This document shows positions 6,912-16,239 of a DNA stretch of 30,165 bases, piece after piece. A program made the translations under genes and the position numbers. The DNA is from JBKHBT01 sp046542255. Lineage in GTDB: Bacteria; UBP14; UBA6098; JBKHBT01. The stretch is taken from positions 1 through 30,165 of the forward strand of contig JBKHBT010000038.1 in NCBI GenBank assembly GCA_046542255.1, in the 5' to 3' direction. Under the pieces are notes generated by a model that had not been told where the DNA came from, searched no databases, and saw only the letters and a program-made list of their open reading frames with translations. The stretch's first letter is position 1, and the number at the start of each line of letters is the position of its first letter.

Positions 6912-9900
6912 TCACTCAATATAAATCAATTTCCCAAGATATGTCTTGTCTTTGTGAATAGCCCTTATGACATAAAGGCCTGATTTTGGATTATTTTCCA
7001 GTTCAAGTATTATATTCTCACCATTTGGTATGATTTTATACGAGGCTTCGGATAATCGTTGTCCTCTGATATCATATATTTCTGTTAAGGCTTCCTCTGG
7101 AATATTAAGCTGGCATTTAGAATTAAATGGATTCGGAACAGCATAAATATACTCGAATTCTTCAGGTACATCTATTGGATTTTGATTAATTGCTTCTCGT
7201 AATGAGTCATTCAAGCAACCTGTGCGCATATAATTGCCACCAAAAGTCTTCCAGGGGTTTCTTTCTATTTCATTACCTGTCTCCCAGATATAAACGCGCG
7301 AGTCATAACATGGTTGGATGATTTCCATTGTGCCATCATTATTAATATCATCGATACTCGGCGATGCGAGATTGTCATGGCCTGTCAAGAGGGGATAACC
7401 CGGAACTTGATTTCCATATATATCATAAACATAGATTTTTTGGCCAACTGCGATTATGAAGTCCACAACTCCATTAGCATCTATATCACTTATCACGGGA
7501 TTAGAGTAAGTAATTGCTGGAGCAGGAATCGGCCAGCCGGGAAAATCGCTGCCATCATCATCGATTAGGGAAAACTGGTATTCTCCCGCAGCAAAAATCT
7601 CGACCTTTCCGTCGCCATCCACATCTGCGATTGCTGGTGAAGTGAATGTCGGCATCATATTCGGAAAGCCTTCAATGAAATTTCCATTATGGTCAAAGGC
7701 ACAAATGCCAGCTCTTCTAGCAGAAATGATTATTTCGAGAGTTGATGAATCATCATCGATATTCCCGATTGCTGGCGAATTGTCGCAGAAGGTAGAGCCG
7801 CTAATGCTATCGAGGCTTATAGGAAATCCTTCTAACGACTCTCCATCGGCCTGTACTGCATAGATTCTTCCGCTTTCTTCATATTCGCCACCTACAATGA
7901 TTTCTTTGATACCATCATTGTTCAAATCACCAACCGATGGTGGGGATGCCCCAAACATAGAAGCATCATCAGGGTCATGAAGGACAGCAAAAACAGCACT
8001 ATCACCAAATGGAGTACCATCATGGTTCCAAACATATAAACGATAGCTTACATCTAAGGCTATTATCTCTGAATAAGGATCATCATCAATATTGGCTGCT
8101 GTGGGCGTAATAAAAAATGATGATGGAGATTCCTGAGGCCATCCTGGCAAATCATTACCGTCTTTGTCTATAGCATAGATTCTATGCTCGATTCTTGTAG
8201 GGAATAAGATATCAAGATAGCCATCATTATCGATATCATCCATAACAAGCGCATTCCATATATGGCCACCACCATGAGGTGCCCCCGTATAGGTTTCAAT
8301 TGTATAAAATGGGTCAACACCAATTGTCGAGTCGCGAAGGTCCTGGCCGCGATAATCAAAACCGTAAATAGCGCCATCCCAACCAGCAACGAAAACTTCC
8401 TTGAAACCATTATGGTTTATATCTCCAACAACAGCGGTGGCATTGAGCCTATTTCCGGATTTTGTCAGGATAGGCCATCCGTCCATAAGCCGCAGAGAAG
8501 TCCAGGCTTTGATGGTTTCGGAAAAATCGCTTTCATTAAATGAAGAATCGAGAGTGGTAACTCGATAATAATAATCAGTTCTTGGCATGAGGGGTTCATC
8601 TTTGTATCTCGAACCCCAAACCGGGAATAGGTTTTGCCTGCTGAAATTCGAATCAGGATTAGAACTTCGATAGATATTATAGCCAAGAGCACCTTCCTGT
8701 GGTGTCCAGAAAAGCTCGATATAATTCTCGCTATTATCCATCCATATCGAATCTGGTGGAAATACAACATCAGGATTGAAATCAAAAGACCATTCCCTTC
8801 CTAAGTTATCGTAAATACGGGTTGAGAACAATGGCTCCGCACCAAATGGAAGCGAATTCTCATAAATTTCAAATTCAAAAACCGTGCTATCGAATGCAGA
8901 AACAGTATCTTCGAAATCATCCACAGGTATAATAACAAAACCAGTATCTATTGATAACTCCATATTCAAATGAGTAATAATCGTTGTCTCATTGTTGTAG
9001 AGCTTGATTTTGACTACTGCAGTATCACCCGAATCCGGTAAGCCATTTTCATCGTCATCAAAGTCAAATTTCATAGTCTCTAAATCGCCACCAATAGAGA
9101 CCATACTGAATGTATCACTAATGCCATAATCATAAATTGCGACAGGAAGTAGATTCTTTCGACCCTTTAGAAGTGAATCAATAAAAAATGATGAGGATTC
9201 CATTGTCAGGCTGTCAGATGCGGCCAAATCTTCATAATAGATTGTATCATAAGGCATCGATTCGCTATTGAGTTTTAATATTATATATCCATCTTCTATT
9301 AAACCCTCGCTAATATTTTTTATCGTTAGCTCAATTTTACCGGTTTCACCTGCCTCTGGAGTATTATTTAATAAACCAGTTTCTTCAATAAACCGAAGGC
9401 GAGACACGATAGAGAAGTAATCTGATGATTCCACAGGCATCATGCTATCCTGATCTGCTACATAGCCGCTTTTGATACAGCTTGCATAATGCTCGATCGA
9501 TTCGCGGAAATGAAATTTAATATCTGCCATACCTTCATGGTCTGTAATAGCTTTTCGCATATCATAGTTCTGATTCGATATGACAACAGTTGCGCCAACT
9601 ACCGGATTACCGCGATTATCTTCAACGCTTACTGATATCATGGTATCGCCGATTTCAGGGGATGCTGCTGTGATGTCTAATCTCAATGGATCAGTCATAT
9701 ATGGATTAAGCATAGGATATCCGGTAAGGCCAATAATCCCTGGCGAGTATCTTCTCGTCATGATATTATTCCTATGAATCTGATTTACAATACCGAGATT
9801 TTCAACCCAATTAACCATAAATGTCTTGAAAAACTCATAGTCCATATTAATCTGTAATGACCATGCTTTATCATGATTGCCAAAGAAAGCGACTCCCCCA

Positions 9901-11444
9901 CCATCCGGGTTCTCAAGCCAATGCTGTGCGACATTCTCATTATCCAATGAATTTACATCGCAGGAAAAAGAATATAATACTGGAAAATAAGGCGCATTTT
10001 CAAGGGCATCGATTTCCGGTATGAAAAGGCCGCCACCGCCTGTTTTCAGCCCGGTCCATAAGACAGAACGGTCACCATGATCGATGTGATTTATCAAATA
10101 CCTCTGGTCATTTATCCCTCGAACTGTCGATTCCTCTGTCAAAATTTCATCGCCATCAGAAATATCAAATGATACACTAGTATAGAGCTTGTAAATGTCT
10201 ATAGAAGGATGAATATCATACTCTGTGGACTCGATAATAATATTTTTATGAGCAGCACCAGTATAGTCTTCACCACCATGAAGTGATGCTCCGAGGAAAA
10301 GCCATCTACCAGCGAAATCTTCAGGCAAGGCATACCGATGCATAATACATTTATCAAAATAGATATCAATCTTCTCGGGATCATTTATTGGTATTCTACC
10401 AACAAAAAGCTCAGGATAAATATCATCGAATGAATCATCCTCGCCATAAATATGATCACCATCATAATTTAAGGTGCCATCGAGAGAAGCATAATAAATA
10501 TCAGAAGCTGTTCGGTAGAGAGAAGTATTCATCCTCAAAGACATAAAACGCACAGGCACATCTCGCCAATCCCCACCAAACATTATACCGCCAATACCCC
10601 AATATTGATAGGCATCTTTAAGAAACTTACGAATTTGAACCTGCATATCACCGCCATGATAATGCCTTTGAATCTCTTCAACTGTAAAAATGCGAGTTAT
10701 ATTGCCACTATGATTTTCGAACATGAACTTTTCATAGCTTTCTTTGAGTGTATCTGACGTAATAATCAGGAAATCTACCGGGCTATCGCCATTTGCAGGC
10801 GGCAATGATGCCGACATATCACCTGAATACAAATCATGCAATGGATAAATGCTGGTGACCTCTTCGTATTTGTCTATATATTCAGGATTTATAACAGAAT
10901 TGGTGATAACTGCCATTTGGCCTTTAAAGGTATTTTCTGTTTGAACCAAAGGCAATATTGGCTTTTGATCTGTTCTCTTGGTAGAATAAACTATTTTTAT
11001 ATTTTCCGCAAGAAAGGTACCCGACGTTTTTTGGCTGAATGGATAGACAGCGATTGTTGCTATCGATTTTCCTATGAGAAATCCCTGGTTGGCCACTTCT
11101 ACGAATTCTTTTTCCGGAAGAGAAAAGAAATTGGTATTTGTCCATTTATCCAGTGGTGTCTCTTCAATTCCCATTATTTGATTTTCGGATAATACTTTCC
11201 TGTCAGTTGCATAAATCGCCAAATTCGTTATTCGGCTATTCGGTGGCAGTAGAATATTAAACGAAACCACAGGGACTCCATCTAAATGATCGAGTGTGCC
11301 GCTTCCATAGTATCCTTCGATACTTGTTTGGCTATCAGAGATTATAAAATCATTCTTGTCGAATTCGATATCGATCTCCAATGGTGCTGCAAATACAACC
11401 AGCTGCAAAAAAAGCAAAATAAACAGAATATTAATTTTACGCAT
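6912..11444 (-). CDS. Gingipain-like C25 peptidase with FG-GAP repeats and T9SS-type C-terminal sorting domain
   Basis: This secreted cysteine peptidase has 1510 residues. Order: signal peptide (1-20), gingipain-type propeptide (about 21-215), C25 catalytic domain (about 220-560) with likely catalytic His456 in NHIDHGD and Cys495 in YSFSCDVN, Ig-like and CARDB-like beta domains (580-890), an Fn3-like domain (900-985), FG-GAP/VCBS-like repeats with Asp-rich calcium loops (about 1000-1400; for example DINHNG, DIDNDG, DLNNDG, DVDGDG), then a sorting domain from PNPFNS (1437) to the end. It would cross the outer membrane by T9SS and stay on the surface or be released. Cleavage specificity cannot be read. 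AAAGGAG lies 6 nt before the ATG. The start overlaps the glycosyltransferase stop by 8 bp, so the two are probably cotranscribed. Confidence 0.9.
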   Translation of the reverse strand: MRKINILFILLFLQLVVFAAPLEIDIEFDKNDFIISDSQTSIEGYYGSGTLDHLDGVPVVSFNILLPPNSRITNLAIYATDRKVLSENQIMGIEETPLDKWTNTNFFSLPEKEFVEVANQGFLIGKSIATIAVYPFSQKTSGTFLAENIKIVYSTKRTDQKPILPLVQTENTFKGQMAVITNSVINPEYIDKYEEVTSIYPLHDLYSGDMSASLPPANGDSPVDFLIITSDTLKESYEKFMFENHSGNITRIFTVEEIQRHYHGGDMQVQIRKFLKDAYQYWGIGGIMFGGDWRDVPVRFMSLRMNTSLYRTASDIYYASLDGTLNYDGDHIYGEDDSFDDIYPELFVGRIPINDPEKIDIYFDKCIMHRYALPEDFAGRWLFLGASLHGGEDYTGAAHKNIIIESTEYDIHPSIDIYKLYTSVSFDISDGDEILTEESTVRGINDQRYLINHIDHGDRSVLWTGLKTGGGGLFIPEIDALENAPYFPVLYSFSCDVNSLDNENVAQHWLENPDGGGVAFFGNHDKAWSLQINMDYEFFKTFMVNWVENLGIVNQIHRNNIMTRRYSPGIIGLTGYPMLNPYMTDPLRLDITAASPEIGDTMISVSVEDNRGNPVVGATVVISNQNYDMRKAITDHEGMADIKFHFRESIEHYASCIKSGYVADQDSMMPVESSDYFSIVSRLRFIEETGLLNNTPEAGETGKIELTIKNISEGLIEDGYIILKLNSESMPYDTIYYEDLAASDSLTMESSSFFIDSLLKGRKNLLPVAIYDYGISDTFSMVSIGGDLETMKFDFDDDENGLPDSGDTAVVKIKLYNNETTIITHLNMELSIDTGFVIIPVDDFEDTVSAFDSTVFEFEIYENSLPFGAEPLFSTRIYDNLGREWSFDFNPDVVFPPDSIWMDNSENYIELFWTPQEGALGYNIYRSSNPDSNFSRQNLFPVWGSRYKDEPLMPRTDYYYRVTTLDSSFNESDFSETIKAWTSLRLMDGWPILTKSGNRLNATAVVGDINHNGFKEVFVAGWDGAIYGFDYRGQDLRDSTIGVDPFYTIETYTGAPHGGGHIWNALVMDDIDNDGYLDILFPTRIEHRIYAIDKDGNDLPGWPQESPSSFFITPTAANIDDDPYSEIIALDVSYRLYVWNHDGTPFGDSAVFAVLHDPDDASMFGASPPSVGDLNNDGIKEIIVGGEYEESGRIYAVQADGESLEGFPISLDSISGSTFCDNSPAIGNIDDDSSTLEIIISARRAGICAFDHNGNFIEGFPNMMPTFTSPAIADVDGDGKVEIFAAGEYQFSLIDDDGSDFPGWPIPAPAITYSNPVISDIDANGVVDFIIAVGQKIYVYDIYGNQVPGYPLLTGHDNLASPSIDDINNDGTMEIIQPCYDSRVYIWETGNEIERNPWKTFGGNYMRTGCLNDSLREAINQNPIDVPEEFEYIYAVPNPFNSKCQLNIPEEALTEIYDIRGQRLSEASYKIIPNGENIILELENNPKSGLYVIRAIHKDKTYLGKLIYIE

Positions 11445-12531
11445 CTTTATCTCCTTTTATCCAGCCCAAATGGCTGTATGAATTCGTCATCTTCTTGAGG
11501 GAAGTCTGCACATTATGTGTAGTTTTTAACCAATTTCTGCCCTTTATACTGAAATAATCAAAAAGTTCTGGTTTTTCAATAACTTCGGTAATTTTTCTTG
11601 AAATATTATTTTTTTCAATATTTATGAAAGGATGATCCCCAAGAAATTCTTCGAAATCAGGCATGAGCTGCACCATAGTCGGAATGCCCATTGCCAATGC
11701 CTCCAAAGCGCTGATGCCATAACCAAGCTCGCCCAATTGATCTATGAAAATATCGCAACTGCTCTTAAGCTCGATTGCCTTTTGGTATTCCATGCCTTCG
11801 ATTAGCACGACCTCGATTGGGTATTTTTCTTTTAACTTTTCCAATTCAAGTAGTATAATATCGGTGCCTTTTGTGGAACGTTTTGTTGGTGAATGCCCTA
11901 TTCTGACCGTTTCGCCCGGGCGGATCCGCTTTTTATTAGGCATTTTTTTCCAATCAAATGGGAAATAAAGGAACTCTAATTCCGGATATAATTGCTTATG
12001 ATCAAATTCCATTGTAAAACGCAATTTTGCAAGCTTATCTACTGGATGAATTATGCCCCTCGACCTAAGGTCAGAACCATAGAATACTTCGACAATATTC
12101 TCTTTTCCTGAATCGATAATAAAATCACCCGACCGGAGAATTCCACTACCACCATCGAGTACTATTATATCAGCCTTTTCTATCATATCATGAATTTTAT
12201 GATTTTTTAGCTTCATTTTCCACAGTCTATCTCGAAAATCAAATAAAGCCTTATGAAACCTGGTTTTAGGTTTCCAAACCGGGGGCCTATTGGCAATTTC
12301 ACGCCTTTTATTATCAAGTAAACTCCTGCCTTTTAGTAAGTCAAGTATTCTTCCTCCAAAATTTGTTCCTATAAATGGCAAATCAAGAGATTGCTCCTGT
12401 GGAAAATTCTGGAATGTCTTATAAAGCGTGACTAAATCAGAATTGAATCCCATAGCTCTTTCCGCCTGAATAATCGTCCATGGCAGATTAGCAAAATTCT
12501 CAAGAGCTATGTGCAATATCGTTTCCCTCAC
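11437..12531 (-). CDS. GT-B fold glycosyltransferase (family 4-like)
   Basis: This 364-residue protein is probably a cytosolic glycosyltransferase using a nucleotide sugar. The N-terminal Rossmann start ILHIAL is followed by a feature typical of this group, an Ala-Glu-Arg-Ala helix (22-26). The C-terminal domain begins with the strand RIGHSPTKRSTKGT (210-223) and carries GISALEALAMGIP (272-284), where the second Glu fits the donor-binding position of GT4-type enzymes. Acceptor and sugar are unknown. The GTG at 12531 keeps the first beta-strand whole but has no ribosome site; a TTG at 12516 has GAGGG 8 nt upstream, so the start is uncertain. Its last codons hold the ribosome site and ATG of the C25 peptidase gene. 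A strong promoter lies directly upstream. Confidence 0.82.
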   Translation of the reverse strand: MRETILHIALENFANLPWTIIQAERAMGFNSDLVTLYKTFQNFPQEQSLDLPFIGTNFGGRILDLLKGRSLLDNKRREIANRPPVWKPKTRFHKALFDFRDRLWKMKLKNHKIHDMIEKADIIVLDGGSGILRSGDFIIDSGKENIVEVFYGSDLRSRGIIHPVDKLAKLRFTMEFDHKQLYPELEFLYFPFDWKKMPNKKRIRPGETVRIGHSPTKRSTKGTDIILLELEKLKEKYPIEVVLIEGMEYQKAIELKSSCDIFIDQLGELGYGISALEALAMGIPTMVQLMPDFEEFLGDHPFINIEKNNISRKITEVIEKPELFDYFSIKGRNWLKTTHNVQTSLKKMTNSYSHLGWIKGDKDA

Positions 12532-12537
12532 AATTGC

Positions 12538-12565
12538 AATATACCATTCCTAAGGCCAAAGTCAA
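12538..12565 (-). promoter_or_regulatory. Promoter of the glycosyltransferase / C25 peptidase operon
   Basis: On the minus strand: TTGACT (complement of 12560-12565), a 16-bp spacer, then TATATT (complement of 12538-12543). The -10 box ends only 6 bp before the GTG start codon, so transcription would begin at or within a base or two of that GTG. Confidence 0.6.
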
Positions 12566-12682
12566 GTATTCTTGCATAATATGCGATTCCATAGTTATTA
12601 GAATATAACCTAAATATCCATAAAACTAGGTAATTAAGCCTTATCAGCTAATAATAAAATTGATGTGTCTTGCTTTATTTAT

Positions 12683-14398
12683 TTATTTTACAAAGATTTC
12701 TGTCATTTTGAAATTTTTAACATCAAAAAGGCCTTTATCGGTTAACCGAAGCTCCGGTACTGGCGTCAAAGGCAAAAAGGACATAATGCTAAATGGCTCA
12801 TCAAGTCGGCAACCTAGCAGTTGAGCTGCTTTGTGGACTTCATCGAGCATGTCCTTGACATTATGCAGCTCCTTTCTTGAAACTAGGCCGGCAATAGGAA
12901 GTGCGATCTCAGCGAGAACTTCGCCATCGGCAACTACGACATATCCGCCTTCTATATCATTTAGCTGTAAAGCGGCTTCGAGCATATCATCGTCATTGGT
13001 TCCGACAATAGTTATATTATGTGAATCATGGCCGACAGAAGATGCAATCGCACCCTTTTTTAAACCGAAACCACTAACAAACCCCAGGCCGATATTTCCA
13101 GTTACATTATGCCTTTCGATGACGGCTAATTTAAGAATATCTCTGTCTATATCTGCTCTGGCAACTTCATCCTCGATTGATGCATCAACTATTTTCTCTT
13201 TAGTCAAAATCTGATCGGGTATAATTTCTATCACCCTTATCTTTTTGCCTTCGGCATCGATTTTGAAGCTCTCCTTATCGATTTGAGCAAAGCGGATTGT
13301 ATCGGTCATGTCTTCTTCTATCGTTTCTCCAAAATTCACCAATATTTCACCATCTTTAGCTACATGCCTACCCTCTTTATAGACTGACTTGACCCGAACA
13401 TTTTCAGTATCATCGAATACAATAAAATCAGCAATAAAGCCTGGAACAAATGCTCCAGCATATGGCAAATTGTAAAATCGGGCAGTATTTGTCGAGGCTA
13501 TCTGGAAGGCCAATACCGGATCGAGTCCATTTTCTATAGCAAGTCGCAAATTATTATCGATGTGGCCCTCATTAATCAAAGATGCTGGATGTCTATCATC
13601 GGTAGCAAATGAAAAATTGCTGGCATTTTTTGCATTAACCAACGGCAGGAGCGTCCGAAGATTCTTTTCGGTCGAGCCTTCGCGAAGATGGATATGCATT
13701 CCCATGCGAAGCTTTTGTTTTGCCTCTTCTATATTTGTAGCCTCATGCTCGCTTGAGATTCCAGAAGCGATATAAGTAGCTAAGTCTTTCCCACAAACCA
13801 TAGGCGCATGGCCATCGATAGGCCGACCCCGGAAAAGATCGATCTTTTTTAATAATTCAGGGTCTTCGAAAATAACTCCCGGATAATTCATAACCTCGGC
13901 AAGTCCAACTAAATTGGGATGATCGATAATCATTTTCAAATCTTTTGCCGAAATCACAGCACCCGATGTTTCAAAACCAGTAGCCGGGACGCAAGATGGC
14001 GCCATAACATAGATATCAAGTGGTAAATCTTCCGGTGGGTCGAGAAGATAATCTATGCCTTTTATACCTAAAACATTAGCAAATTCATGTGGATCAGCGA
14101 TAATAGATGTGGTGCCAAGAGGAACTACCGCTTTTGCGAAATTACTGATAGACAAAAGTGTGCTTTCAATATGTATATGTGCATCGATTAGGCCAGGCGC
14201 TACATACGCACCTTCAAGATCGATTATTTCTTTTGCATCATAATCACCGAATCCGGCGAATCGGCCATTTGCAACGGCTATCTGTGTCTCGTAGATCTCG
14301 CCTGAAAAGGTATTTATCATCTTGAGATTGGTGAAAAGCTTATCGACCGGTTTCAAGCCTCTGGCATATTGGTTAATATTTGAATAGTAATGTAGCAT
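12683..14398 (-). CDS. ade: Adenine deaminase
   Basis: This enzyme hydrolyses adenine to hypoxanthine and ammonia in cytosolic purine salvage. The 571 residues match the usual length of the bacterial Ade/AdeC family in the amidohydrolase superfamily. Visible are the metal motif DAHIHIES with His74 and His76, DPHEF (102-106), DGHAP with His197, SEHEATN with His218, and ATDDRHP (265-271). The family's C-terminal half includes ASSVGHDSHN followed by an Asp-rich NDDDM segment. GAGGAGG sits 5 nt before the ATG. It is separated by 68 bp from the upstream HhH-barrel gene; a perfect TATAAT on the minus strand (complement of 14437-14442) without a good -35 suggests it may have its own weak promoter. 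Confidence 0.95.
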   Translation of the reverse strand: MLHYYSNINQYARGLKPVDKLFTNLKMINTFSGEIYETQIAVANGRFAGFGDYDAKEIIDLEGAYVAPGLIDAHIHIESTLLSISNFAKAVVPLGTTSIIADPHEFANVLGIKGIDYLLDPPEDLPLDIYVMAPSCVPATGFETSGAVISAKDLKMIIDHPNLVGLAEVMNYPGVIFEDPELLKKIDLFRGRPIDGHAPMVCGKDLATYIASGISSEHEATNIEEAKQKLRMGMHIHLREGSTEKNLRTLLPLVNAKNASNFSFATDDRHPASLINEGHIDNNLRLAIENGLDPVLAFQIASTNTARFYNLPYAGAFVPGFIADFIVFDDTENVRVKSVYKEGRHVAKDGEILVNFGETIEEDMTDTIRFAQIDKESFKIDAEGKKIRVIEIIPDQILTKEKIVDASIEDEVARADIDRDILKLAVIERHNVTGNIGLGFVSGFGLKKGAIASSVGHDSHNITIVGTNDDDMLEAALQLNDIEGGYVVVADGEVLAEIALPIAGLVSRKELHNVKDMLDEVHKAAQLLGCRLDEPFSIMSFLPLTPVPELRLTDKGLFDVKNFKMTEIFVK

Positions 14399-14466
14399 AA
14401 AATCCTCCTCTTTGATCTTATTGGAATAATATAAGTATTATAAGTTCAAAAGCAATCTTTTGTTGT

Positions 14467-16218
14467 TTAATCTACAAAATTATAATCGAATCCGAGTTTT
14501 ATCTTTACCCCCCAAAATGGCTCATCTTCTGGATCGAAGTAATTCCTGTATAGAATTTCAAATTTGAAGTCTATGTCGTTTGTATCGATTATTTGCTGGG
14601 CATTTAGTTCCAGGTAGCCATTATCGGTTTTTTCTAAATTGTATTTATAGTATTTTTGGCTAAACTTTAGGCTTATCTCATCCATTATCTGGACTTCTTG
14701 CCCAAAATCAGTTGAAAAACGCCATCTTCTATCGGTTTTTTCTATTTCGATTACTTCGGGATATTCATTATCTCTGATATAATCGAATTCAGTTAGGCTT
14801 TTGCTGGTATTTTCTAAATCGAGATTGTAATCGATAGATAAATTATCATGAAAATCTTTATCTACAGCCAATCTCATGCGAAAGCTTTCATAGTTTGAGT
14901 TATCTTGTGTTTCATTCTCCCATTCAAAGAATAGATTTACCCGGCTTTCGAAGATAAAATTGACAAACTCTATCTCTGGCCTTATTCGAAGGCAATTCTC
15001 TTCTGTGCTTCTATTGTAATAATATTGCTGGCCAAATTCCATCGTTATATCGTTAAATATCGGATAATTGAGTGAGAGATCGATTCCCAACTGCCCTGCT
15101 TGATATGATTTCTGCTTAAAGTATTCTGTTCTTTCTATTTCTGTGAATGCCTTTTTCGCAGAAATTCCATTAGAAAAAATTGGTGCAAAATCCTGATGAT
15201 ATGCCCAGGAACCAATTTCCAGCCCGATAGAATCCTTTGAGAATCGATATGCGAGATTGAAACCCGGGTATTTTTCGATTATAGCTGCTCCAGCTTCTAA
15301 AAACCATTCATCGGCATAATAACGCGAAAATGCCGAAAAGGCCATCTGCCTGAATTCTTCATCTGCAGTTTTATCTTTAATACTACCATTAGTATAGACT
15401 AATCCAACCGTCAGATTTGAATCCGGAGCATAAGAGCCATTTATTGCCATTGCATTAATACTTAACGAATCATAATCCAGGTAATTTAGTGCTAAGCCGG
15501 GTGATAGGTTGCCTTCCCTTTTCCAGTAGATACCGTTATTGATACCGTTTGAAGGATAAAGCAGGTGCTTTGCTGGTTTTTCCAGATGCTTTTTCGAGCT
15601 TGGCAAATAGGCATTCCTACCAAAAATAAGTTCATTCCCAAAACCTTTTCGATAATTGCCCAAAATTATCAGATGCTTTTTATGTTCTAGATAAACCGAC
15701 CTCGAGCGTATATCTATATCACTGGAATATTCAGACGGTTGATTTCTCATCGATAAATCAAATCGCAGCTTTGATGCCTCGAAGTAAAAACGGCCACTAC
15801 TATAAGGAATGTCAGCTATATCCGAAATATGGGTATTATTATAGATATCAAAACCGACTCGATATTTTTTGGTTTTTTTTTCGACAATTTCTATAAAAGA
15901 ATCGAGATATTTGCTATTTTCGCCAAAAAGTTTCTTGAATTGTTCGATATTTTTGAAGCTACCGCCATTTTGTTTACGAATATCCTTTATTTTCGCAATA
16001 TCGATACGTTCAATGCCGGGAATTAAAGAAAGGCCTTCGAGATTATTACTATTAATATCTATTTTTTCATAATAGAGCCGTCTTAAGTCCTGGGAAGCCT
16101 GATAATCCAAAAAACCATCTTGAAAATAATTGTCTATATCTGCTTCATCTTCAATTACATCCAGCGAAAATGCAAAACAGACAAGAAAAAGGATAAATGC
16201 CAGGTAGAATCTCTTCAT
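14467..16218 (-). CDS. Secreted helix-hairpin-helix protein with outer-membrane barrel-like C-terminus
   Basis: This 583-residue protein has a signal peptide (1-17), then a ComEA-type helix-hairpin-helix unit at about 52-112. The unit starts KIDINSNNLEGLSLIPGI and continues with a second hairpin around NGGSFKNIEQFKKLFG. The remaining 450 residues alternate polar and hydrophobic residues with many Tyr, Phe and Trp and end in a strand FDYNFVD, as expected of a large outer-membrane beta-barrel. Similar HhH-plus-barrel proteins are annotated in Bacteroidota but are not characterised to my knowledge. A role in DNA handling at the outer membrane is a guess from the HhH unit. It begins 21 bp after the gyrA stop with no clear ribosome site, so it probably shares the gyrA transcript. 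A run of nine A codes for Lys near residue 114. Confidence 0.78.
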   Translation of the reverse strand: MKRFYLAFILFLVCFAFSLDVIEDEADIDNYFQDGFLDYQASQDLRRLYYEKIDINSNNLEGLSLIPGIERIDIAKIKDIRKQNGGSFKNIEQFKKLFGENSKYLDSFIEIVEKKTKKYRVGFDIYNNTHISDIADIPYSSGRFYFEASKLRFDLSMRNQPSEYSSDIDIRSRSVYLEHKKHLIILGNYRKGFGNELIFGRNAYLPSSKKHLEKPAKHLLYPSNGINNGIYWKREGNLSPGLALNYLDYDSLSINAMAINGSYAPDSNLTVGLVYTNGSIKDKTADEEFRQMAFSAFSRYYADEWFLEAGAAIIEKYPGFNLAYRFSKDSIGLEIGSWAYHQDFAPIFSNGISAKKAFTEIERTEYFKQKSYQAGQLGIDLSLNYPIFNDITMEFGQQYYYNRSTEENCLRIRPEIEFVNFIFESRVNLFFEWENETQDNSNYESFRMRLAVDKDFHDNLSIDYNLDLENTSKSLTEFDYIRDNEYPEVIEIEKTDRRWRFSTDFGQEVQIMDEISLKFSQKYYKYNLEKTDNGYLELNAQQIIDTNDIDFKFEILYRNYFDPEDEPFWGVKIKLGFDYNFVD

Positions 16219-16239
16219 TGGCTATAATCCAGTATAGAA

